From assembly GCA_004293645.1 (NCBI GenBank), contig REAB01000062.1, positions 1 through 41,265 of the forward strand: DNA of 41,265 nucleotides, written 5' to 3'. Positions 18,035 through 24,756 of this stretch are shown piece by piece; position 1 is the first letter of the stretch; every line of letters begins with the position of its first letter. This stretch comes from Cytophagia bacterium. GTDB lineage: Bacteria; Bacteroidota; Bacteroidia; Cytophagales; Spirosomataceae. The position numbers and the translations under genes were made by a program. The notes beneath the pieces are model-generated. The model had not been told where the DNA came from and made no database searches. It worked only from the letters and a program-made list of their open reading frames with translations.

Positions 18035-18067
18035 TTTGGAGTTTCAACCTTAAAGTAGCTATATTTC
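18035..18067 (+). promoter_or_regulatory. candidate promoter of infC
   Basis: TTTG (18035-18038) and TATATTTC (18060-18067; one mismatch to TAnnTTTG) are 21 nt apart, upstream of the infC ATG at 18106 by 38 nt. With the thrS terminator it gives infC its own transcript. Confidence 0.45.
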
Positions 18068-18105
18068 GTCAGAAATTAAACCATCTTCAATCAAACAATC
18101 CCTGA

Positions 18106-18663
18106 ATGGCTCAACAGCGCAGACCTTATCAACCACGTGTTCAACAAGAAGAACCTTTTCGCATCAATGACCGTATTCGCGTTCCAGAAGTACGAGTAGT
18201 AGGCGAAAACATTGCCCAAGGTATTTACGAAATCTCCATTGCCAAGCAAATGGCCCGCGACCAAGGGCTCGATTTGGTTGAAATATCGCCCACTGCTGTG
18301 CCGCCCGTGTGCCGCATCGTTGATTATTCTAAGTTCAAGTACGAGCAAAAGAAAAAACAAAAAGAAATAAAGGCCAAAGCCCAAAAAGTGGTGTTGAAAG
18401 AGGTACGTTTTAGCCCTACCACCGACGACCACGATTACGATTTTAAACTCAAACACGCCATCAATTTCTTGAAAGAAGGAGCCAAAGTAAAGGCTTACGT
18501 TCAGTTTTCGGGTCGTGAGATTGTGTTTAAAGACCAAGGCTACACCCTGCTCCGCAAATTTGCCTCGGCTTTAGAAGAATACGGCAAAGTTGAATTGGAA
18601 GCCAAGCTTGAAGGCAAACGAATGAGCCTTATTTTAGCACCCAAAGTGGTGGCTAAAAAATAG
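18106..18663 (+). CDS. infC: translation initiation factor IF-3
   Basis: IF-3 binds the 30S subunit, blocks premature 50S joining and checks the start codon-anticodon pair. The 185-aa product has the N-domain with FRINDRIRVPEVRVVGENIAQGIYEISIAKQMARDQGLDLVEISP, a lysine-rich linker (KYEQKKKQKEIKAK) and the C-domain with KEVRFSPTTDDHDYDFKLKHAINFLKEGAKVKAYVQFSGREI. The start is ATG, not the ATT/ATC used for autoregulation in enterics. The usual rpmI and rplT do not follow: a LytTR regulator begins 2 nt after the stop. The C-terminal EGKRMSLILAPK is intact. Confidence 0.96.
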   Translation: MAQQRRPYQPRVQQEEPFRINDRIRVPEVRVVGENIAQGIYEISIAKQMARDQGLDLVEISPTAVPPVCRIVDYSKFKYEQKKKQKEIKAKAQKVVLKEVRFSPTTDDHDYDFKLKHAINFLKEGAKVKAYVQFSGREIVFKDQGYTLLRKFASALEEYGKVELEAKLEGKRMSLILAPKVVAKK

Positions 18664-18665
18664 CG

Positions 18666-19385
18666 ATGATGCAAAAACTACGATGCATAGCCATTGACGA
18701 CGAACCTCTGGCACTCGAACTGCTCGAAGACAATATTCGTCAAATTCCGTTTTTAGAACTTGTTGCTTCTTGCCACAATGCTTTTGAGGCCATGGACGTG
18801 CTGCACCAAGAGCAGGTGGATTTGCTGTTTTTGGACATTCAAATGCCTGGTATTACGGGGGTTCAGTTTCTGAAATCGCTTCAAACGCCTACCGCGCCGT
18901 TGGTTATTTTTATTACCGCTTATGAGCAGTTCGCCCTTGAAGGTTTTGAACTCAACGTGGTAGATTATCTTTTGAAACCAGTGGCTTTCGAGCGGTTTTT
19001 GAAGGCCGCCAATAAAGCCCACGACCTCCAAAAGCTGCGTCAAACGGCCCCTGTTACTGAGCAGGCCACCCATTTTTTTGTCAATGCCAACTACGCGCTG
19101 GTCAAGATTAAGTTTAACGAAATACTGTATATTGAGGGTTTAAAAGACTACGTAAAAATTTACCTTAATTCGGCCAAACACCCCGTCATTACGCGCATGA
19201 CCCTCAAAGGAATTGAACTAAAACTCCCTGATCCGTTTTTTATGCGGGTGCACAAGTCGTTCATTGTGTCGTTTGATAAAATACAGTCTATTCGTAACCT
19301 AAAAATTCAGATTGGCGAAAGCACCATTCCAGTGGGCGAGCAGTACGTAGATGAGTTCATGAAAATGATCGGCGAAAATCCATAA
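18666..19385 (+). CDS. LytTR-family response regulator
   Basis: This two-domain regulator of 239 aa has a REC domain (residues 5-120) with acidic pair D11-D12, phosphoacceptor D57 in LLFLDIQMPG and a Lys in VVDYLLKPVAF; and a C-terminal LytTR DNA-binding domain (about 135-235) with FFVNANYALVKIKFNEILYIEGLKDYVKIYL and MRVHKSFIVSFDKIQSI. It is most likely controlled by a LytS/YehU-type histidine kinase, but no kinase gene is present here. It begins 2 nt after infC and is probably cotranscribed with it. An in-frame ATG at 18669 is an equal start alternative. Confidence 0.92.
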   Translation: MMQKLRCIAIDDEPLALELLEDNIRQIPFLELVASCHNAFEAMDVLHQEQVDLLFLDIQMPGITGVQFLKSLQTPTAPLVIFITAYEQFALEGFELNVVDYLLKPVAFERFLKAANKAHDLQKLRQTAPVTEQATHFFVNANYALVKIKFNEILYIEGLKDYVKIYLNSAKHPVITRMTLKGIELKLPDPFFMRVHKSFIVSFDKIQSIRNLKIQIGESTIPVGEQYVDEFMKMIGENP

Positions 19386-19402
19386 CCTCCTCCCAAAACA
19401 AC

Positions 19403-20050
19403 ATGACTGCCGTTATTTTTGACATGGATGGTGTCATAGCCGACACCAACCCCACCCACGACGTAGCTTGGCGCGTTTTTTTGGAACGCTATGGCATAGC
19501 AGCCACCAACGAAGAACTTTACAACCACATGTATGGCAAGCACAATAGCTATATTTTGTCGTATTTTTTGAAACGCGCGCTTACTAAAATAGAGATAGAC
19601 CAACTTCAATATGAGAAAGAAGCCATTTTTAGAGAACTCTACCAGCCCATTGCGCGTCCAGTAGATGGCTTTTTGGCGTTTTTGGACCAACTCAAAAAAA
19701 ACGGCATCAAAACGGGCGTTGCCACTTCCGCACCCGTCGAAAACCTCAATTTGATTGTTACTGCTTTTTCGCTGCGCCCCCAAATGGAATCGCTTTTGTC
19801 AGAAAGCGATGTAACGCGCCACAAGCCTGAGCCAGAAGTTTACCTTAAATCGGCGGCCAATTTGGGCGCTTCTCCCGCGCAATGTGTGGTATTTGAAGAT
19901 TCGGTATCTGGGGTGCAAGCGGGCCTTCATGCGGGTATGAAAGTAGTAGGTGTAACCACCACCTACCAGCCAAGCCAGCTTCCACCTTGCCACGCTTACA
20001 TTCACAACTACGAAAACCTTGATGCGGCATTTATACAACAATTTTTTTGA
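19403..20050 (+). CDS. HAD-superfamily hydrolase (phosphatase/phosphomutase type)
   Basis: This 215-aa class I HAD protein has the cap in the usual place. Motif I is FDMDGVIADTNP (nucleophile and acid Asp), motif II lies in GVATSAPVENL, motif III is the Lys in RHKPEPEVYLKSA, and motif IV is VVFEDSVSGVQAGLHAGMKVVGV. The order fits the phosphoglycolate phosphatase/beta-phosphoglucomutase branch; substrate cannot be told. It starts 17 nt after the LytTR gene on the same strand, and could be in the same operon. No membrane segments. Confidence 0.9.
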   Translation: MTAVIFDMDGVIADTNPTHDVAWRVFLERYGIAATNEELYNHMYGKHNSYILSYFLKRALTKIEIDQLQYEKEAIFRELYQPIARPVDGFLAFLDQLKKNGIKTGVATSAPVENLNLIVTAFSLRPQMESLLSESDVTRHKPEPEVYLKSAANLGASPAQCVVFEDSVSGVQAGLHAGMKVVGVTTTYQPSQLPPCHAYIHNYENLDAAFIQQFF

Positions 20051-20154
20051 CACGAACTACTTGCCCACCAATGTGAAAATGGCGAAAACACACAAAACAT
20101 CCTCACTAAAAGAATATTATAAAATATACCGTGTTTTTCTAAGTCTTTAAACCT

Positions 20155-20427
20155 ATGAGCGCAGTTTCTTTTCCCAAAAAATCAATATTTGTGTGCGACG
20201 GTTCCAAATGCGGCAAGCACAAAGAAATCAAGAAGTATTTTAAAGATGCCATCAAAGACGCTGGCCTCAAAGACCAAGTGGAAGTAATAAAAATGGAGTG
20301 TACTGACCGCTGTAAGCACGCGCCCATTGTGTGCCTGCAACCGCACAACGAGTGGTTTGCCGAACTGACGATTTGGAAGGCGCGTCAAGTTTTTGAAGAA
20401 CAGATTTTAGCAAAAAAAGGGGTATAA
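20155..20427 (+). CDS. thioredoxin-like [2Fe-2S] ferredoxin domain protein
   Basis: This 90-aa protein resembles the thioredoxin-fold [2Fe-2S] ferredoxins (as in NuoE and the Aquifex Fd family). The four likely ligands are Cys14 and Cys19 (FVCDGSKCGKH) and Cys49 and Cys53 (MECTDRCKHAP). It probably carries electrons or binds iron-sulfur cluster partners. There is no signal peptide, so it is cytoplasmic. Ferritin lies downstream on the opposite strand; a link through iron is only suggestive. The stop codon overlaps the left arm of an 11-bp inverted repeat. Confidence 0.85.
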   Translation: MSAVSFPKKSIFVCDGSKCGKHKEIKKYFKDAIKDAGLKDQVEVIKMECTDRCKHAPIVCLQPHNEWFAELTIWKARQVFEEQILAKKGV

Positions 20428-20624
20428 GTAGTCCACGGTCAATAGTCGATAGTCGATAGAATCGCAAAGTGATTATTATCAAAGTTTTATACAAAATTGA
20501 AACGTCGTTTATTTGTACCAAATTACTTAAGTAGGTGAACATATTTAATCGACACTTCTGATTTGTGTAAAATGCTGATAATGAGTGTTTTGAATTGCTG
20601 TGGACAGTCGACTGTGGACTACTT
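20426..20624. repeat. 199-bp intergenic segment bounded by 11-bp inverted repeats (MITE-like)
   Basis: aagtagtccac (20426-20436) and gtggactactt (20614-20624) are perfect complements. Next to each lie similar runs: ggtcaatagtcgatagtcga on the left and tggacagtcgactgtgg on the right. The inside holds no gene. I see no clear target-site duplication. Confidence 0.45.
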
Positions 20625-20673
20625 AAAAAATAGAGGTGGCCAAACAACTTTGTTTGACCACCTCCATTTTTTT
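20625..20673. terminator. bidirectional terminator between the [2Fe-2S] gene and ferritin
   Basis: Arms 20633-20646 and 20651-20664 (gaggtggccaaaca/tgtttgaccacctc, one mismatch) are flanked by A6 (20625-20630) and T7 (20667-20673), fitting both convergent genes. Confidence 0.8.
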
Positions 20674-20687
20674 GCGTTTTCAATGAT

Positions 20688-21209
20688 TTATTCGTTGCCT
20701 ATTTTGGCAATCTCTTTGTCCAACACAAATTTGCCAGTGCTGGTTTCTTCAATCAAATCGAAGAGTTCTAAGGCACGGCGGGCGTTTTCTTCTTCTTCCA
20801 TTTGCTCTTTCACAAACCCCATCATAAACGACTCGGTGGCGTAGTCGTCTTCGCGGCGGCACTTGCCCACAATGCGATTGACAGAAAGCGTTACCGCAAT
20901 TTCGTTTTCTAAGGCTACTTCAAACACATTCTTGAACGACGGAAACTCCAACTGCACCGCAGGAACTTCGGGTGTGATGGCCGTGCCGCCCATGTCTGAA
21001 ATAAACTTGAAGATTTTCATCATGTGTTCGCGCTCTTCTTCTGATTGCTTGTAAAGGTAGCCCGCGCATTTTTCGTAGCCGTTGCGGTCGCACCAAGAGG
21101 CCATGGCTAAGTACTTTGACGAAGCCTCGGCCTCTGTCTTTACTTGGCCGTTGAGAGCTATTTCTATTTCTTCTTTGAGCGATGTCCGGAGTCTTGCTAA
21201 ATCTTTCAT
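20688..21209 (-). CDS. non-haem ferritin
   Basis: This is an iron-storage ferritin of 173 aa: a four-helix bundle with the ferroxidase ligands in helix A (EASSKYLAMASWCDRNGYEKCAGYLYKQSEEEREHMMKI) with ExxH-type EREH, and helix C/D (KNVFEVALENEIAVTLSVNRI, ESFMMGFVKEQMEEEENARRALELFD) ending in EKQ/EQ-type glutamates. No heme-binding Met typical of bacterioferritin is evident, so ferritin rather than Bfr. The extra N-terminal MKDLARLRTSLKEEIEIALNGQ is common in Bacteroidota ferritins. It faces the [2Fe-2S] gene across a shared terminator. Confidence 0.92.
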   Translation of the reverse strand: MKDLARLRTSLKEEIEIALNGQVKTEAEASSKYLAMASWCDRNGYEKCAGYLYKQSEEEREHMMKIFKFISDMGGTAITPEVPAVQLEFPSFKNVFEVALENEIAVTLSVNRIVGKCRREDDYATESFMMGFVKEQMEEEENARRALELFDLIEETSTGKFVLDKEIAKIGNE

Positions 21210-21245
21210 TTTTGGCTTGTTTGTAATGAGTCTAAAAATCTGTAA

Positions 21246-21275
21246 AACAGTTTGTTAAATACTGTTGCAATACTA
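21246..21275 (-). promoter_or_regulatory. candidate promoter and inverted repeat upstream of ferritin
   Basis: On the minus strand TAGTATTG (21268-21275; one mismatch to TAnnTTTG) lies 58 nt before the ATG. Between the two is aacagt (21246-21251) and actgtt (21261-21266), 9 nt apart, which could be an operator downstream of the start of transcription. Weak evidence. Confidence 0.3.
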
Positions 21276-21344
21276 CACAAAAGCCATCGAAAAGGTTTGT
21301 GATGCCAATAAAAATGAGAAAATTTGGAAACAGTCCAAACAAAA

Positions 21345-21707
21345 TTAAGCGTTTACGCTGTAGATGCGTTCGTGCAGAAGTGAGTTGAGTTCGAGGGTAA
21401 ACTTGGTGCCGTTCAGCAAGTCGCGGAGTTGTACCAACTCACAGAGCGAGAGGCGGTAAGTTTGCTGACAAGAAGGTGTTTGAATGGCCTGGAAGTCGTA
21501 TTCGTCCGATAGATTAAAAATCATTTCGTGGATATTGACGGAGTTTACTTTTTGGCAAAACGAGCGAAAATCGTGAAACTTAAAAGCCGAAACGTAAGCC
21601 CCAAATTGCAACACCACCCGATTGGTCAAATCGCATTGGTACGTGCAACCTTTGGTGTTGCGGTACAATTCTTCGATTTGGTAGGGGTACGATTTGATTT
21701 GGTTCAT
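21345..21707 (-). CDS. conserved-looking hypothetical protein
   Basis: This 120-aa soluble protein has a cysteine-containing N-terminus (NTKGCTYQCDLTNRVVLQFGAYVSAFKFHDFRSFCQKV) and a C-terminal helix (RLSLCELVQLRDLLNGTKFTLELNSLLHERIY). Small proteins with an N-terminal Cys pair and a beta-rich middle of this kind are common in Bacteroidota, but I do not recognise a named family with confidence. No membrane segment or signal peptide is seen. It lies alone between ferritin and the metal island, and its product may be a regulator or metal-binding protein, which is a guess. Confidence 0.6.
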   Translation of the reverse strand: MNQIKSYPYQIEELYRNTKGCTYQCDLTNRVVLQFGAYVSAFKFHDFRSFCQKVNSVNIHEMIFNLSDEYDFQAIQTPSCQQTYRLSLCELVQLRDLLNGTKFTLELNSLLHERIYSVNA

Positions 21708-21785
21708 TGCCTCAATTCAGATTTACAGTGCAAGAATACGGCGAGAAAATGACTTTGGCAAGCATTGTTTAGAATTATTTTAAAC

Positions 21786-21830
21786 AACCGCCCCCCAAAT
21801 CTATCTTGAAGACACGTTTGGGGGGCGGTT
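21786..21830 (-). terminator. hairpin after the HMA protein gene
   Basis: Perfect 14-bp arms aaccgccccccaaa (21786-21799) and tttggggggcggtt (21817-21830), loop 17 nt. It starts 20 nt after the stop of the minus-strand HMA gene; the downstream minus-strand sequence is T/A-rich but without a pure U-tract. The C6/G6 runs recall the in-frame palindromic elements, so it may be a relative of that family rather than an ordinary terminator. Confidence 0.55.
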
Positions 21831-21849
21831 GGTGGTTTGTTAGCAACTG

Positions 21850-22203
21850 TTAATGCCCGTGTGGGGCTGCGTTTTTTTGGCAACAATCAGGCAGTTTATC
21901 ATGCGCCGATTGCACACACATCAGGTTGTCGGCATCGTAGCCTGTTTCGATAATGATTTGCTTGATTTTGGCCTCATCGGTTTTTTTAGGGTTGTATTTA
22001 ACTGTTACAACCTTGTCGTCGAGGTTCAAAACGGCCTCTACTATGCCTTTGCTGAGGCTTAGGTTTTTCTCAATGCGCTCTTTGCACATCTCGCACTGTG
22101 CCGAAGTCTTGATTTTAACTTCTTTTTGTTTGCTTGGCTTGTTGGCCGCTGTGCCGAATACCACTCCCAGTATCAGCACAAAAATCAGGGTTACTTGTTT
22201 CAT
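21850..22203 (-). CDS. secreted heavy-metal-associated (HMA) domain protein
   Basis: This 117-aa protein has a signal peptide (MKQVTLIFVLILGVVFGTAA) followed by an HMA (copper-chaperone-like) domain at about 28-95. The metal site is Cys37/Cys40 in SAQCEMCKERIEKNL. A C-terminal tail CVQSAHDKLPDCCQKNAAPHGH adds a CC pair and histidines, suggesting a second metal site. It is likely a periplasmic metal chaperone that works with the TonB receptor 48 nt upstream on the same strand. Copper is the probable ligand; mercury or zinc cannot be excluded. Confidence 0.87.
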   Translation of the reverse strand: MKQVTLIFVLILGVVFGTAANKPSKQKEVKIKTSAQCEMCKERIEKNLSLSKGIVEAVLNLDDKVVTVKYNPKKTDEAKIKQIIIETGYDADNLMCVQSAHDKLPDCCQKNAAPHGH

Positions 22204-22251
22204 TTGGTTTATTGGTTATTGTTTTTACTGTGTTTGACGCGTTACATTTTT

Positions 22252-24501
22252 TTAATCTTTCACTTTTACCCGTATTCCTGCATAAACCATCGTTCCCACA
22301 ATTGGACCCCAGACTTGACCTGCATCAAAATACTTGCCAAAAGGGTCTTGGGCGTTGATGATGGGATTGGGTTGTTTGAAATTCAACAGGTTTTCTCCGC
22401 CCAAATACACCTCAAATTTACGAAAAGCCCGCGAAACTTGTGCGTTTATGTTGGTGTAAGGTTGCGACCATAAAATTGGCATAGATTGGCGATCTAGGGT
22501 AGCTTGGAGCGAGACGTTGGGGTCGTTGATGCGTCCCTGGCCGTTCCATTGTACGGTTAGGTCGGCCTTCCATTTGTCGTAGGGTAAAGTGTAACCAATG
22601 TTAAACAGCACCCTATCGCGCGGAATCATCATGCGGGGCATCAGTCTAACATCATTGACAGGTTGCCCCATGGTTTGCCACACATCTACAATCCGATAGG
22701 CCAATTTCACCTCAGTTCGCTTTGACAATAAGCCACTTAGCTCAGCCTGAAAACTATTGGAATACGATTTGCCTTGCAGATTATAAAAATACAAATGCGA
22801 AGCCAACGGCGTGGCGTGGTCGGTGTCGGCTACGAGTTGATTTTGAAAATCGGTGCGGTAATAATCCAATATCAAATCCCAGTGTTTTTCTAAGAAATGA
22901 AACGTTTGTGTCAAACTCGCGCCATAGTTCCATGACACTTCGGGACGTAAGGCATCGAAAAATCTGACTGTACGACCGCTAACCAAGAACCCGTAGTTTT
23001 CGGCCAGGGCATTGGGGGTGCGCTGCCCACGCCCTGCCGACAAGCGTAGCGTAGTATTCTCAAATGGCTGCCAACGGGCGTGCAAACGAGGCGTAACGAA
23101 CGCCCCAAACAGGTTGTGGGCATCGGCGCGGAGGCCTGCTACGAGCGTGAATTTTTCTAAATGACTGTACGTGTATTCAAAAAATGCCCCTGGCACAGAT
23201 TCGTTGCGTTTCAAGATCTGGTCTTTATAAGTCTCGTTGTAGTTGTCGAGCAAATAACTCAGCCCCGTCGTAAACTTGTGGTTGGTGTTGCTGATGATAG
23301 ATTGGTAAATCAGATTGGCATAAAGCGTGCGCTGACGGGCATCGTAATTGGCAAAACCAAAGTAAGAATCGCTGTTGTGTGCTGTTCCGTTTAATATAAA
23401 TCCGAGTCCTTTGTAGGGTTTTTGTTGGTAAAGTTTAGCGGTTTTGGAGAAAAATTCGATGCGATTGGTACGATTGCCAAAGCCATAGGCTTGTGGCGTA
23501 CCGCGCATATTTTCGCGGAAGTTGGTTTGGCCACCGAGGCGATTTTCGTGCAGGGCTTTGATGCCAAACTGCGCCATTATTTTATCGGTTTTGTACTGCC
23601 AACGGTTTACGAGGTTGTATTGCGTGTAGAGTGGTAAATCCAAAAAGTTGTCGGCATTGTTGTCAATACGACTTTGCAGCGTACTGGCGTGTGAGAGTAC
23701 GCCCGTAGCCCAGCGGTCGTTGAGTTTTTTATTGACATTGAAATTGACCTCTCCACGTCCAAAATTATTGACGTAGGCGTTGAAATACAGTTTTTCGCGG
23801 GAATCAGGTTTTACGAGCTCCACATTGATGGCGCCCGTCATGCTTTCGTAGCCGTTGATAACCGACCCTGCCCCTTTGCCAATGTCAATGCTCTGAATCC
23901 AAGTGCCTGGAATATAGTTGAGGCCAAAAGTCGTGGCCAATCCTCTTACAGTGGGAACGTTTTCGACATTGGTTTGAACATATTGCCCACCCAACCCTAA
24001 AAACTGAATTTGCTTGGCTCCTGTTACGCCGTCGCTAAGACTCACCGACACGGAGGCATTGGTTTCGAAACTCTCCGACAAATTGCAGCAAGCGGCCTTG
24101 GCCAAAGCTTTGGTCGTGATGATTTCGGTCTGAATAGGGTTGAGGCGGTCTATTACCGACGACGTACCCCGTACCACTACCTCTTGCAGTGAGCCTTCGG
24201 GCTTCATCGTAATGTCTAAGTTGTCTTGATTGGTCATTTTGATGGTGTCGGTTTTGTAACCAATATAGCTCACCACCAGTTTGTTAGACTTGACGGGGCG
24301 GGCAATGCTAAATTGCCCCGTGCTGTCGGTGGTAGTAGCCAAATTGGTACCCAGCCAATAGATATTGACACCTACAAGGGGTTTGTCGGTTTTTTCTATT
24401 CGCTCATGTATGCGGCCATTCACACGCTGGGCTTTTAACGAGTAAAGTGTAAAATGTAGAGCGAAAAGTGTGAGAAAAAAAATGAGTTTTTTTAAGTTCA
24501 T
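22252..24501 (-). CDS. TonB-dependent outer-membrane receptor
   Basis: This 749-aa outer-membrane receptor has a signal peptide (MNLKKLIFFLTLFALHFTLYSLKAQ), a CarboxypepD_reg-like domain at about 26-105 (VNGRIHERIEKTDKPLVGVNIYWLGTN), a plug at about 110-230 with an unusual Cys pair in LAKAACCNLSESFETN, then a 22-strand-type barrel ending in VYAGIRVKVKD. No SusD partner is present, so it is not a glycan utilisation receptor. Its neighbours are an HMA protein and the copper genes, so metal uptake or export is the best guess. The Cys pair in the plug could bind a soft metal and is worth noting; its length is somewhat short for a TonB receptor of this type. Confidence 0.88.
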   Translation of the reverse strand: MNLKKLIFFLTLFALHFTLYSLKAQRVNGRIHERIEKTDKPLVGVNIYWLGTNLATTTDSTGQFSIARPVKSNKLVVSYIGYKTDTIKMTNQDNLDITMKPEGSLQEVVVRGTSSVIDRLNPIQTEIITTKALAKAACCNLSESFETNASVSVSLSDGVTGAKQIQFLGLGGQYVQTNVENVPTVRGLATTFGLNYIPGTWIQSIDIGKGAGSVINGYESMTGAINVELVKPDSREKLYFNAYVNNFGRGEVNFNVNKKLNDRWATGVLSHASTLQSRIDNNADNFLDLPLYTQYNLVNRWQYKTDKIMAQFGIKALHENRLGGQTNFRENMRGTPQAYGFGNRTNRIEFFSKTAKLYQQKPYKGLGFILNGTAHNSDSYFGFANYDARQRTLYANLIYQSIISNTNHKFTTGLSYLLDNYNETYKDQILKRNESVPGAFFEYTYSHLEKFTLVAGLRADAHNLFGAFVTPRLHARWQPFENTTLRLSAGRGQRTPNALAENYGFLVSGRTVRFFDALRPEVSWNYGASLTQTFHFLEKHWDLILDYYRTDFQNQLVADTDHATPLASHLYFYNLQGKSYSNSFQAELSGLLSKRTEVKLAYRIVDVWQTMGQPVNDVRLMPRMMIPRDRVLFNIGYTLPYDKWKADLTVQWNGQGRINDPNVSLQATLDRQSMPILWSQPYTNINAQVSRAFRKFEVYLGGENLLNFKQPNPIINAQDPFGKYFDAGQVWGPIVGTMVYAGIRVKVKD

Positions 24502-24756
24502 ACGAGTGCGTATTTTAATATTTTGTGTTTGTCATACATTGCCAACTACAATGCAGTTTTATTTCTTAAACTGACAGAAAGTGAATTTTTGAGTTGTACT
24601 GAACGGGGTTTGGTGTTCGGTTTTTACGCATTTTATTTTTGTAAAATACATCCCAAATAGCCCACTAAGGCTGTTTTCTGAGTATTGCATGGTATCCAAG
24701 CCGCTGCATTTTCGGGGTTTGTTCGTTTTTTTTCATAAAAGTAACATCGTTGCTAC

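Noticed and set aside
24636..24643. TATTTTTG promoter-like box on the plus strand between the TonB receptor and oxidase genes
   Set aside because: No plus-strand gene follows; such AT-rich matches are frequent by chance.
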